Positions 26,878 through 39,333 of a stretch of 64,000 nt of DNA are shown here, one piece after another. The stretch is taken from positions 25,384,187 to 25,448,186 of the forward strand of contig OX578284.1 in NCBI GenBank assembly GCA_951217055.1, in the 5' to 3' direction. The number at the start of each line of letters is the position of its first letter. Positions within the stretch are counted from its first letter, which is position 1. The notes under the pieces are model-generated. The model worked only from the letters and a program-made list of their open reading frames with translations. It made no database searches and was not told the origin of the DNA. Position numbers and translations under genes: made by a program. This DNA comes from Gerris lacustris. Lineage: Eukaryota; Arthropoda; Insecta; Hemiptera; Gerridae.

Positions 26878-28017
26878 GTAATTAGAACAAAAACTGTAGA
26901 GTACAATAATAGTTAAACTTTTAATAATTAAATTAAACATTTTTGGAAGTCAATAAGTCTTCCAATATAATTGTATTATACTTAAACTACTTATAATATA
27001 ATTGTATTATACTTTAACTAAATGACAAAAATTGAAGGCTTTTGAAGTTTTCCTTTTTGTATTTATTAGTAAAGTATCTAAAACTCTCTGCAAAATCAGT
27101 GCCCTTGGCCTTTATTCCTAGTGTACGCTTTATTAATTTTAAACTGTAGATAAATCCTAGTTATTGATTTAATTTTTTTACGATATTTTTTTTTATGATT
27201 TATTGGTAAATATTAGGGGGGGGGGGGGGCTATTATTTGCCCTTATTGATAAACGCCCATGAGCTAAGCTCCAGTACTTTTGTTATGTTGTCCTGAGGTT
27301 TCGAATTTAGTTTAAACTAAACTAGATAGTAATTATGGTTTTCCTGTTTAAACCCACAATACGTGGATATGGGGTTTCCTCTTTTATTACACTCGGTCAT
27401 ACTAGTAGAGAATATTTTCTTCACTCTTTAATAGTTAATCTTTTAAAGATTTTATTTATAGCTAACACGACACGGCAGTGGTTTCAATTTCTAGAGACAA
27501 TATTTCTATTTAATGTGGTTTACATAGAAACATATTAGGTACAATTTAATGGTGAAATCTTTATTTATGTGAACGGGACGTTTGTTTTTAGTACAGGTTT
27601 TTGATACATTATATTGTGTTGCTATCTTTTCCCCATTCAGGGATGCTTCTGGCGAGAGATTGCAGTTGATAAGCGTGAATTAGTAGGGTTATCTTGGTTA
27701 ATAACCCTTTCTTACAAATTTAAATTTTTTTCTAATACTAGCGAAACTAGATAAATCATTGTAACCGTGAAGTCTGTTATAATGTTTAGAGACTTAAATT
27801 TATTTAACTTTAGTTTTAGGGATCGTCTAGAAGTCTAGAGTCTAGAGCAAGAGGTAATGTGGCCGAAAGGTAAATGTAGTAGCCTTTTCTGTCCTTTTTT
27901 TATGAAGATTGTCGGTTTTTTGAGTAAATAGATTTTAACAAAATTCTTCTTAATTAGACAATAGAATTAAGATGTATGTTGTTTCCTTTATTTTTATTCG
28001 CAGATGTAGTGTGGTCG
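26201..28017. other. AT-rich DNA with A- and G-runs, no gene seen
   Basis: A 31-base A-run at 26845-26875 is flanked on both sides by TAGTAATTAGAA-like sequence. A 14-base G-run lies at 27216-27229. No gene recognised. Confidence 0.5.
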
Positions 28018-28664
28018 TTAAAGGGTTGTCATAAGAACAGGTTTATACTTTTATCTATGTATAATTAAGGCTGTATTTCGCCTCTCTCCGAGGCATAGAC
28101 GTACCTGAAAGCATCATTGAACTTAATATAAGTTTGTAGTTCTGCTGGGTAACATAATCTTACTACAATTAACAAACAAAATCTTAAATATACAGGCAAA
28201 AAATGAATTTATAATGAAAAATCAAACATACTGGGATTTTTCATTTTATAATAAAAAGTCAAACCTTCTAATTAAATTAGATTTGTCTAAGACGTAAATC
28301 CACCTATGCTTTCCATTTTAGATACTGAATTAACAATAATTAAATCAAAATAACAAAATAACTTGAAGTAACCTGAAAAGTTACCATGTGATAAATTAGT
28401 TACCATGTTTAATTAGTGATTATTTGACATTTTATTATAAAATGTAAATATCATCGTAATCCCGGTATGTTTGATTTTTCATTATAAATTCATTTTTTGC
28501 TTGTAGATTTAAGGTTCTGATTTTTAATTATAGTAAGATTATTTTACCGTACAGAACTACAAAATACATAAAGTTCAATGAGGTTTATGCCTCAGAGAGA
28601 GGCGAAATATAGCAATTATTATACATAGATGAAAGTATAAACCTTTTCTTATTACAACCTTTAA
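28018..28664. mobile_element. 647-bp foldback element
   Basis: Arms of about 220-240 bases: TTTATACTTTTATCTATGTA, TATTTCGCCTCTCT, CGAGGCATAGACGTACC, AAAAAATGAATTTATAATGA on the left are mirrored on the right (TCATTATAAATTCATTTTTT, AGAGAGGCGAAATATA, TACATAGATGAAAGTATAAA). The middle is AT-rich (28250-28440). Part of the left arm recurs at 63789-64000. No transposase. Superfamily unassigned. Confidence 0.8.
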
Positions 28665-31204
28665 TAACCCATTCTAATACTGTGAATTAGGATATAATTT
28701 GCAAAAATTACTGAAAGAAATAATATGTATATATCACGTATAATCAATAATATAATTGGTTAGGTGAGTTTTGAGGTAACTTTTTGTATTTTAGTTAAAA
28801 TAAAATTACTTATTATTAGTTAGAATGGTGTATTTCCATTTGATAAAACTTAATTTTCTAGCGACCATAAAGGAGTGGCGTTATGATTCTTGGTCCTATA
28901 CCTCTCCGATATCTGAAATTGGAAACTGATACTTTTGATTTGAAAGTCTATAGTTGAGGGTATTTGAAACATTCAATTTATTTAATCTTATCCAGTAAAA
29001 GGGACATTTCCCAGTAGGCCACCCTTACAAATAATAATATAACAGGCTGTTGGCGGTTGAGTTGGTTGTCCTTCGATGAAATTGATTTTGCAAACCCTTC
29101 AAAAGATCATGGTAGAAGTACGATAAATATATTTTCTCTATAAACCTGAAAAGACGTTTAAAAAAGTTAGATCGCGTAATGCAGACTTCAGTCGCTCTGG
29201 CTGTCTAGTTTTAAAATTTGCAAGACTTATTTATCATAATTCAATTTCTTGATTGATTTTTTTTGCTATAGGAATAATCCCTGTCTCATTCAGAATAGAA
29301 AATAAATTAATCGTGACAGTACACTGAGATAAACATTTCACAAGTCAAGTATCTTATTCAATTCATCTTCAGATTTTTCTATTGAATTTTTACTAAACCA
29401 TAGTAAATAGAAGAAATAAAGAATGAAAAGGCGGGTCATTTACTGATTGGACAGGTTCATTTGGGCGTAAATAAGCTATAAAAGTGGAAGGTAGATAATA
29501 GCAATTTTTTTTACCTCTTCCGATGAAAACTTTTTTTTTTTTTTAAATCTACTTTTCACTTCATCTTTAATTTTTAATTTTTTTTTATTTTTCAAATGCT
29601 CTTACACCCGTTTACTAAAAATATATTTTTTTCCTTTAGAGACAAGCTGACAGCTAAACTCTCTTATTTTTAAAAAAATCCTAACGTCATATATATTTGA
29701 CAGTGGCTGTAAGTAGCGTTGACATTTCTCCCAAAGGAACTAATTCGATGAATTTTCCCTGTTCACTTTTATAAAATATTTATTATTATTTTTTTTTTTT
29801 TACAAATAAAGTCCGAAAATCATTTTGCAAAGGTTAAACTTAAAAAATGAGTTAATTTTCTGCCGCTGTCATTTATAATTAAATTTCTAAATAAATAGAA
29901 AAACAAACACAATTCATGCATGAACGTTTTGCAAAATACTGACCTATTTACTGTGGTTATTTGTTTCATATAGAGATACCTAACTTATAATAAGATAAAC
30001 TAACTTTTTTGGCTTATAGTAATGAAATTATAATTATCTCAATAGTACTTGTATAATCATAATCACTATTATCATTATCCGTGGGGCAACAACCAATATA
30101 AGGTTTAGGCTTGTCAAAATTCTTATAACACTATTTTCTATGCTTTACCCCTACATTTAAAAAGATAAAAATGTAGTTTTTTAAGTGTTAATTATACTAT
30201 TATCTCATCTTAATAGAAATTGTATCCATTTGATTTAGGTGCATGGTATATTGTTTTAGGAGGTTGATGTAGCGTATCTGGGGCATCATGTGTATAGAAA
30301 TGGAAAAACTGGCACATTAAAATTAATGTTTTATCTGTAGATTGATTAAAAATGCACCAATTATTGATACTTTTTCGTTGCATACATTTTCTCTTAAAAT
30401 ATTTTCCATTTTCAGTCCTCTATTGTGGGGCATCTGTCGTAGATTAACTGGGTTTCGATGTTGCGTTTCTGGTTTTTCGAGAAAAAGTATCCTTAAATAA
30501 TGCAATTTTTATCAATATAAAGGAAACACTTTAATTATATATATACATTATATTTAATTATATATATAATTATATACATTATATTACTTTTGATGTAACC
30601 CATAGATTCTATCAACTCAAAGATGAAGTAATTATTGTTGAAACTTTATCAATAACTATAACTTTAAATTTTATCAATAACTAATTACACTTTCAAAATA
30701 AATTATATCAGCACAGTCAACTAAAAAATGAGTTTAGAACCGGTATGGAAGTGTTATCAAAAATAGATTGAAGTACTCGAGAATTTGTTTGTTACTTGGC
30801 GGGTTTCTTTTCATCAGCTTTTAAATAGGTTATTATATTATTTTATTTTACTGCTTCCAGTAAAAAGCCTTGCGCTTTCTGTAAGATTGGGGTCAACAGA
30901 ATATCTTAAATTTCGTATAATGTCCCCGTTCTAGTTTTAACCTTTGGAATTAAGAAATGGAAAATAAGAGCATTCCTAGGTTGTGTTTTTTTCATTCTTG
31001 AAATTTATGCTGCTTCTATCTTTCCCTTTATAATCTTATTGGTGATAATTTGGTTTTCTCAATTTATAGGCATCTCTTCAATAGACCCGGGACCCAACCA
31101 TTGGTTCTTTATTCAGCTCTGAGCTCAATGAGTTCATACAAATTTCCAATAATTGCTTATTAAGCAAGGACTGGAAATAATTGGTACTTTTTAATTTAAA
31201 TAAA
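28665..31204. other. AT-rich DNA, no gene seen
   Basis: T-runs near 29532 and 29790; TA-rich palindromic patch 30535-30590. No gene recognised. Confidence 0.55.
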
Positions 31205-31412
31205 ATAATAATTATTATTAACAACGGGAGACAGACAGAGAAAAATAGACTCCAGCGCTGGGATTTGAACCACGGGCCTCCTATATTTCCAGTATAGAAG
31301 AGTGGTGCTATATTTTTTTCTCTGTCTTTCTCCCGTTGTTAATAATAATTATAATTTGATTTAAATTAAAACTTAAACTTTCCGTAGTATGAATACTACT
31401 AAAAACTTAAAA
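31205..31412. mobile_element. tRNA-module element, short foldback copy
   Basis: TTAACAACGGGAGACAGACAGA, TAGACTCCAGCGCTGGGATT and the tRNA 3' part (minus strand, 31250-31297) are followed directly by the inverted tail TTTCTCTGTCTTTCTCCCGT and TTAATAATAATTATAATTTG. It ends in the family terminus GTAGTATGAATACTAC (TAAAAACTTAAAAATTGAA). The A-box half of the tRNA and the body are deleted. Confidence 0.7.
31250..31297 (-). pseudogene. Truncated tRNA-like module
   Basis: Minus strand: the anticodon arm CTATACTGGAAATATAG, the B box GGTTCAAATCC and the 3' acceptor strand GCTGGAG. The 5' acceptor and D arm are missing. Confidence 0.65.
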
Positions 31413-31944
31413 ATTGAATTGGTACTTTTATTAAATGGTTCAGTCTAAAAGAAGAATAATGCCACGTAGTCATTGTGTAAATGTTAGCATTTGACAAAGG
31501 ATTAAATAAAATTCTTCCGAACAATCATATTGCATCCGTTACTGCGGTAAGCCGGTACGGGTGCTGCCCTCGGAAGCAAAAATATAAATATTCATGCGTA
31601 TATAGAGCCCTTTTGTATTTATTTGCACAACTAAAACTCGTTTTATGATTTTATCTTCAGAATAATATGGAGACATAACACTTTCAATTTTATTTTATAT
31701 ATAAAAATAACAATTTAATCAAAATTATATGGTGATTTTAAGATATTGACGTCGTTAATATCGTAATGAATTGCGTAGACTTCCGTGGTTTAATTTGTCA
31801 TATTATTCTTAGTTTTTTCAGTTAAATTCATGTCACGATATCCAATATTGGAACTATATTTCGGAGGTTTGACCCTCGTATAGTTAAGTCAAATTAACAA
31901 CAAGACCATTTAATGGCCAATTAATGGGCGGAAAGTACTGTGTA
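31413..31944. other. AT-rich DNA, no gene seen
   Basis: Nothing recognised between the tRNA element and the minisatellite. Confidence 0.5.
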
Positions 31945-32199
31945 CTTTACATAGTTGTACGAAATTACCTAGAAGTTATCTTTACATAGTAGCACGATGT
32001 TGCATGGAACCTAAAAGTAATCTTTACATAGTCGTAAGTAGGTGCCTAAAACCTATAAATTACCTTTCCATAGTAGTACGAAAGTACCTAAAAGTTACCT
32101 CTATATAGTAGTACGAAGTTGTATTGAACCTAGAAGGTATATTTACATAGTAGTGAGAAGTTACCTTTACATAGTAGTACGAAGTTTCCTAGAATTTTG
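31945..32199 (+). repeat. Minisatellite of 35- and 42-bp units
   Basis: Seven units start with CTTTACATAGTAGTACGAA or a close variant. Their lengths are 35, 42, 42, 35, 42, 24 and 35 bases. The longer unit has seven extra bases before CCTA(G/A)AAGTTA(C/T). Copies are 75-90% alike by eye. The minus-strand frame just downstream (32189-32371) is not credible as a gene. Confidence 0.9.
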
Positions 32200-35100
32200 A
32201 AGGTACTCCAGTGAGGTCCGAGCCTGAGTAGCCAGTGTCCACTGAGGTCACCCAGGAAACAGGATGATCACGGGTAATCCTTGATCCTGGATTACCTCCA
32301 ACAGAATAGGGTAATCCTTGGTTAGGGTGATGTAATGTAGTGTGTCTTAGTGAAAGGGTCTCCTGTTTCACTATAATTTCAGAAAATATCTAATTAGAGG
32401 ATAGATTTTTTCAGATTTTAAAATGGATGAATTTTTATAAATTTAATAGGTCAGCTTAAGGAGAATAAAGTTCAACATTAAATAAACATGACACGTCGGT
32501 ATTAATTTATTAAGGGTTTATATTTTGTAAATATGATTTAATAGGAAATAGTATATGGTAATCTCACAAAAATTAGTATAAATTATTATTACTTAGTTAT
32601 TTAATAATGTATTCAACTTTATAGGTTCTATTAATTTGTTTTTAAAATATTTTAAAGACATTTAATAATAATTAAATTAAGATAATGGGTCAATTAAAAC
32701 GGGAATAATAATTATAAGTCAATATTACTCTTTTTACTATACACTATAACTCACTGGATCTTATGATTATGTAATTAATAAAATAATTCTAAAAGCAATT
32801 AATGAGTCTAATCGTTTGAACTATGGTGCTTAGAATTCAATTTTAGGAGAACATTAAGCACTTTGCCATTAAATTATTGGGTTTATAAAAGCCAAGATAA
32901 CGAGAATAGATGTAATATTGAGGGAGACTAGAGATGAAATATTCTATTATTATATAAGACCTTATCTATTATTTAGGAATCCTACCCTGTATGCCATTTA
33001 AAGATAAACTTAAATTATTTTACCACAATTGCTGGACCCGTTTATCTGTCATATATTGTGAATTATCAATATTTAATAATTACTTAACTCTTTTTTGTGT
33101 GATTAGAAAACACAGCAATAAATAGCAATTTTCAAAGATGAATTATTAAAAGTACTATAACAACAGATTAGGCGCCTAATATAAGATAACACTTAATGAA
33201 GTGGCGTTACTGGAATAATATAGTTTAGTATGACATTACTCTGTAAGACGATCGCGGGGACATTTTCTCTCAGGCGTCGCTTTGGATTCCCAGGAATATG
33301 GAATATGAGGATAGGGTAGTTCCTGAAAAGAAGGTTAGATGGTAGACTTATCTCGATATAATATAATCATAATCAGGATGATTATATCATAATCATCCTC
33401 TCGAGGATGATTATGATATAGAAGTAGAGACGGTTTAAGTAGTTTTAATGTAATGCAATTATAAGGTTGGATGGGTAGGAAGTTGCATTGGGTATTTTTC
33501 ATAGGATTAAAGGTTGCAAGAATATTATCTTTTAGGAATCCGAAGTTTATGTCGATCCTAATAGTTCATGTTCGAATGTCATAACCACTTAATTTAAAAG
33601 AAATAAGTTGATGACAAAAATAGGCAGAAGGAAAAGTAGCTCTTTGACCGTTTACTTTGGAAAGAAAGAAGAAAAAAAGGAGGCGTGTAGAGTTTTGTCT
33701 CTTTTGAATTTGACACACATTTTTTTACGAGAGTTTGACAAGTTAGTATTGATTGAGAGAATACTAAACAATATATTTAAGGAATTAAAAAAACATAAGC
33801 TGAATAAAAAAGCAATTATATAAAAAAAAAAAGTGGAATAGATTACACAGAGATGATAAAAAAATTATAGATTCCTTGTTGCGGCTTCTAAAAAGGCAGC
33901 CACTATTAGCTATCGCTAGTTGCTGTGTAAAACCTCCTGTGGCTCACTAGGCTATTTTTTGCCAGTTAATTGTTAATTTTGAACTATGACATGAAATCAT
34001 CACTAGTCACGTACTTTTTTGTAAATAACAAAACAAAAAAAACTATATATTCGATGCAATTTAAAATTCTAGTGTTATTGAGTATACCCAGTAGTAAGTA
34101 ATCAAGAGAAAAGAAGCCACTTTCACTCCTATTCAGAAGATCTGAAGTTTATCGGAATTGCAAAAATTTAGATAATTTTTAATTTTAAATATTAAAACAA
34201 AACGGGTCTGCCAGTCTGTGTTTACGGCCTTGGCGCCAGACCATCTTTTTAGGCGCAAAACTTTCTCAACACAAAATACATTGATGTGTAGTGGTGTGTG
34301 CTAACATGTGGTGCATGATAGAGGCTTTGTTTCATTGAAGATTTTTATAGAACCGAATATATTGTATTGTATAGAAACCGAATTATTATTATTATTTTTA
34401 ATATTTCTTCAAAAACACGTTTGAATATTTCGTAACAATGGTTAGGGTATATAATTCTTTTGTTATATTACAATTAGTTTCTTTTTTATTACTTGCATTG
34501 TAATTGGAAATTTATAATTCATGGAAGTTTCAGCTTTCTAAGTATTTGGAGATTGGGCTAAAAATGTATTATTCAATTTTTACTTCATAAACGAAGTTAA
34601 GCCAAAAGTCAAAGTGAAGTCATAAGTGAAGTTAAAATAAAAATATTTACTTGTATATTGCCCCATATTGCGGGAAGCGGGTAATTTCCATACATGGTTG
34701 AATGTTTACCTATCCCCTCCCCTCGTCGCTTCTCCTCTCCTTCCTTCCCTCTAGTGTCTGACAGTATACTGTCTAGGTCTCTCTATTTTATATCACTTTT
34801 TTTTTCATTTACATTGTTAGTATCGTTATTTGTACACTGTTTACATTGTCATTGGTTTTTACTTTCTCATATACATAGTATATATAGAGAATGTATTGTG
34901 ATGGCGCAATTCTTGGGGTTTCGTTGGTAAAACCCTTGTAGTTTCGTTCCTGTGTCTGTCACTATATGTACGGTTCCAATAACATTTGAATCAAAAGAGA
35001 TACAAACTTTGCAGTATTAAAAATCGTTTTGACTCGCAGACAGGAAAAATATAACGAACTCAAAATTATCAGCTGTTCAAATCCAAAATGGCGGATAATT

Positions 35101-35429
35101 ACTGTCACGGGAAAAAATATATTTTTAAAATTTTGAGTGGGGTATCAAATGAAAGGTGTTGAAGAGTAGATTACAAAAATATATAACACTTGCGGATAGT
35201 GTTTAATTTTTCATGCCTTTTTGTCAAAAAAAATTTGAATGAAAATAACGGGGGGAAATTCCTAATTTCTATAAATTTTGTGGGCTAGTCGAAAATGTTT
35301 GAAATAATTCATACTAATACTGATGCTACTACTATTACTTCATACTAATACTACTACTAATTCATACTAATGCCCTTATTATAGGGCGATGAAAATGTCC
35401 CGAATAAAAATTAAGTAACTGGAAATACT
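32200..35429. other. No gene seen; one short palindrome and a repeat phrase
   Basis: Holds the palindrome at 33381-33418 (listed) and the AAATGGCGG / GGTATCAAATGAAAGG phrase at 35087-35155 shared with 14.6 kb. C/T-rich 34705-34790 encodes no recognisable protein. CCTACCCTGTA at about 32983 matches the end of the 14082-14497 foldback, without a partner. Confidence 0.45.
33381..33418. repeat. Perfect 38-nt palindrome with 2-nt centre
   Basis: The arms (18 bases, including ATCATAATCATCCTC and GAGGATGATTATGAT) are exact complements around TC at 33399-33400. A third, partial copy (AGGATGATTAT) lies at 33373-33383. It is of the size of a terminator-like or protein-binding dyad, but this is a eukaryotic setting and no gene adjoins it. 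Confidence 0.8.
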
Positions 35430-35600
35430 CATAATCTCTATATAAAAACTCATTCTCCTGCGTAGAGTTGGTAGAGCGCTATACTGGAAATATAGAGGCC
35501 CGTGGTTCAAATCCCGGCGCTGGAGTGTATTTTTCTCTGTCTGTTTCCTGTAGTTAATAATAATTATAATTTTATTTGTATTTTTTTATTAAATTTTAGG
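35430..35600 (+). mobile_element. tRNA-module element, plus-strand copy
   Basis: The tRNA-like module (35455-35525) is followed by the family tail TGTATTTTTCTCTGTCTGTT and TTAATAATAATTATAATTTT. The body upstream and the terminal palindrome downstream are missing or diverged. It is a solo, truncated copy. Confidence 0.7.
35455..35525 (+). pseudogene. tRNA-like module (71 nt), GGA in anticodon position
   Basis: Acceptor CTCCTGC/GCTGGAG, D-arm remnant AGAGTTGGTAGAGC (three bases shorter than in the 18.4-kb copy), anticodon arm CTATA-CTGGAAA-TATAG, B box GGTTCAAATCC. It has the same defects as the 18.4-kb copy (poor T stem, no long variable arm). Confidence 0.75.
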
Positions 35601-37202
35601 ACTAGGCGTTATAGAGGGTGGTTGGGGGAGGGGGGTCGAGAAGGATCTACGAAACCTTAAATAGAGGTAAAAATAGTGTGAAAAAAATACGGACAAAAGA
35701 AAGACGGTAAAAATATATGAAATTTTACGGTAATTAAGAAAGTGAAGTTTTGTTGTGACTAGATTGATTTTTTTTATTTGTTTACTAATAATTATTTAAT
35801 TGATTTATAATTCTCTTTGATTTATTTAGTTCAGGGTCCAAAGTTTCTCTAAACTATTTTACTTAGGCTGTTTTATGTACCTAATTCTTTCTTTTTATTA
35901 ATCATATTTCTGAAACAAATTGAAGAGCAATAATTGTTGATTTTACACATGTAATATCTCGTTTCTTTTAGATCACCAAATTATCAACCTTTTGCATGAA
36001 AGTTTGCTTTTGAAAATATGTAGTGTTCTAGTATGCATTAGTACTATGTATACAATGATTTTTGATTATCTTAAAGTTGAATAGTAATTTTGTTTATTTG
36101 TTTATTATTAAATTTAATTTAGAGTAAATACATCGTCATTTATAGATATTTACGTTTCTTATAAGTAAACAAATTACTTGTTATATATATAATTATTACT
36201 AAAAACTATATTATTACCCAATGAATTAACCAAAGCTTTCACACTTTATTAATTATTTATTTATTACTACTAATTACTATTAATTTTATTTAATACACTA
36301 ATACAAATAATATATTTATTTTACTTGCGCAGAGTTCAGTATTTTTTAATAAGAAAAATAGTAGTGTATAATGATGTTTTTAAGTTGGTAATACTGAGTT
36401 AAAGTAAATCAGCTGCGAAGTTTTTTTCATAACCTCGCCACGCTGGTTTGTCGTGTTATCCGCTACCATCGGCTATTTGTTTTAGTGCTTTTATATTTTT
36501 ATTATTATTTTAAAAGATAATTTTGAACTTCTTCGTAACTTTTGGTATTATTTAATCATTTGATTAGTATTGTTACTTTAAAAGTATCTGTGAAAGTGTT
36601 CAGTTTCATAACAAATTTTTAAAGAAAGATCTATCTTCTTGATGTGATAATGTTGACTGTAATTTGTTTGAAGCTAATTTAAATTGCGACCATATGAGTT
36701 ATCATTTTTATTTTATTATTTTGTGGAACTGTTTATATAAAATGATACTTCATATTTAAATGAAGATCTATCACTTTGATAATTTATTTTGGAATCTATT
36801 GATTTTGAAAGGTAAGCGTTTATAAACTTGAAAATCTTTTCATTAAATAACAATAGCGATATTTAAATGAACAAAAAGTTTAGTCTCTGTTAATTTTATA
36901 AGTATTATGTAGATAAGTTAATTTAACAGGTTGTATTTTCTTTAGAATTCAAATTACAAGCTTAGTTTTTACGTTTTCTTCGTCTAGATCTTCTTTAAGT
37001 TTAGCGAAAGGTTACAAGTTACACGTTTTACGTTAAAAAAAGATTGCTTGTCTTACTACAGTTTACCAGAAAAGCAGTAAGATGAATTTATGTGCTAACG
37101 TTAAGTTGAATATACAGTTGTTACCACTTAGTGGAAACATTTTTGAACAATTGATGTAAGTACTTGTAACTTAATAAAAAAATACTGTTTGTTTAGTCTT
37201 TA
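35601..37202. other. AT-rich DNA, no gene seen
   Basis: Around 36410-36490 a GC-richer patch (AACCTCGCCACGCTGGTTTG) and a donor-like AAAGGTAAGCG at 36811 could suggest a transcribed 5' region, but no open frame supports it. Confidence 0.4.
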
Positions 37203-37206
37203 TCTA

Positions 37207-39333
37207 TATGGGTCAATCCATATGGACCGGTCCAGACGTGGTTGCTCGACCATTTTAGAAAAAAATTATATTTTCCCTGTTGTTTCCCTCATATTTAAGG
37301 TGTTCAAAACAATGCTTAAAAAATTTTTATCTTAAACCGTTTAGGTGTGGCGGCCATTTTTAATTCCCTTCGCACGCTAATTTTTGTGTTTGTGGGCATT
37401 TACGTCAACGCTCATATCTCCTAAACTATTTGTCCTAGAAGGCTGAAACAAAAACCAAATTAAAGGTAATTTCCCAGTGTTTAAATTAGGTTATGTCCAT
37501 ATTGTACTTAGTAATTTTTGTTCCATGAGAAAACTTCACCTGAAGTTGGATATTAAAATCAAGAAAATTTCACTTTTCGGAAATTTTTTTCTGAAGGAAG
37601 GAGTGATATATACAGCTTGATATTTTTTATGTGAGTAGGCATATATCAGTAGCATTACCCCAAAAAATATCAATGGTAAAACTTGAATACTTTTATTTTT
37701 ATAAATTTTTGAAAATTGAAATTTTTGAAAATTGAAATTTTTGAAAATTTGCCATTTTTGGGCCTCTATATCTCCGATGGGGCTGGTGATAAAATTCTGA
37801 AATTTGCACAACTTACAGGGCTCTTGTATTAGGTCAACTGAAATAAAAAATCATTTTGTATATTTGGGTAGCAAAAAAGTTATGCACTCTCAAAAATGAA
37901 GGAAAAAGCTACGTGATAAAGTCGTTTCTGCACGCTTTATGGCTGATCGACATTTGATTTTTTGATGTAAATTTGTTTTATTTCCATTATTCAATTGGTT
38001 TGACATAGCCTGGATTGGTTAAATTCAAATATATGTTTTTTAAAAATTTTTATAGCCCTGCTATTAAAAATCACTTTGATAAAATCATTGCAGATGTGTA
38101 TATTAAACACATTCTTATCGTAATTATATTGTAACATTGAATAAAAATATATAAATTCTTATCTTGTGCAACTGTAGGCTTATTTTACAATTTTTTTCAA
38201 ATTGATTATTAATAGCAATGCTAACTGAAGTCCAAAGTTTGGATAAAAAATTAACTGCAACTGACTGAGACTTGAAAATGTTTTCCAATGTTTTGCTATC
38301 TTCACCATCTGTCGATCCAAACTTTGGATTGCTATTAATAATCACTTTGAAAAAAATTGTAAAATAAGCCTACAGTTGCACAAGATAAGAATTTATATAT
38401 TTTTATTCAATGTTACAATATAATTACGATAAGAATGTGTTTAATATACACATCTGCAATGTTTTTATCAAAGTGATTTTTAATAGCAGGGCTATAAAAA
38501 TTTTTAAAAAACATATATTTGAATTTAACCAATCCAGGCTATGTCAAACCAATTGAATAATGGAAATAAAACAAATTTACATCAAAAAATCAAATGTCGA
38601 TCAGCCATAAAGCGTGCAGATACGACTTTATCACGTAGCTTTTTCCTTCATTTTTGAGAGTGCATAACTTTTTTGCTACCCAAATATACAAAATGATTTT
38701 TTATTTCAGTTGACCTAATACAAGAGCCCTGTAAGTTGTGCAAATTTCAGAATTTTATCACCAGCCCCATCGGAGATATAGAGGCCCAAAAATGGCAAAT
38801 TTTCAAAAATATCAATTTTCAAAAATTTATAAAAATAAAAGTATTCAAGTTTTACCATTGATATTTTTTGGGGTAATGCTACTGATATATGCCTAATCAC
38901 ATAAAAAATATCAAGCTGTATATATTACTCCTTCCTTCAGAAAAAAATTTCCGAAAAGTGAAATTTTCTTGATTTTGATATCCAACTTCAGGTGAAGTTT
39001 TCTCATGGAACAAAAATTACTAGGTACAATATGGACATAACCTAATTTAAACACTGGGAAATTACCTTTAATTTGGTTTTTATTTCAGCCTTCTAGGACA
39101 AATAGTTTAGGAGATATGAGCGTTGACGTAAATGCCCACAAACACAAAAATTAGCGTGCGAAGGAAATTAAAAATGGCCGCCACACCTAAACGGTTTAAG
39201 ATAAAAATTTTTTAAGCATTGTTTTGAACACCTTAAATATGAGGGAAACAACAGGGAAAATATAATTTTTTTCTAAAATGGTCGAGCAACCAACTATTTT
39301 ATTTTTGGACCATTTCGTATGGATTGACCCATA
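37207..39333. mobile_element. Giant (~2.1 kb) near-perfect foldback element
   Basis: The two ends, ATGGGTCAATCCAT and its complement, are flanked by TA-rich bases. From about 37240 (GGTTGCTCGACCATTTTAGA) the left arm is matched base by base by the right arm back from 39290, with occasional differences, for about 1 kb each. Shared blocks include ACAACGCTC-like CGTCAACGCTCATATCTCC, GGCCTCTATATCTCCGAT, CGATCAGCCATAAAGCGTGC-type sequence and CCAAAGTTTGGAT at the apex. The loop is about 70 bases (38250-38315). The left arm has 12 extra bases (GCTAACTGAAGT) near the apex and the copy of AAAATTGAAATTTTTG is longer. The frames inside (up to 91 codons, mirrored in both arms) show no transposase. Superfamily: TA target suggests Tc1/mariner, as inference only. 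Confidence 0.9.

Noticed and set aside
31945..32199. CRISPR-like array
   Set aside because: Units are contiguous with no unique spacers, and the window is eukaryotic.
32975..32995. Lone CCTACCCTGTA matching the 14-kb foldback end
   Set aside because: No facing partner or arm sequence; short match may be chance.
34694..34930. 78-codon S/F-rich frame that looks like a secreted or membrane peptide
   Set aside because: It reflects a C/T-rich low-complexity stretch; no partner exon or conserved motif.
36410..36830. Possible 5' exon with a splice donor AAAGGTAAGCG
   Set aside because: No open frame or downstream exon supports it; donor-like words are expected by chance.
37536..38900. Minus-strand frames of 61-91 codons
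   Set aside because: They are mirrored images in the two arms of the giant foldback and show no transposase motifs.
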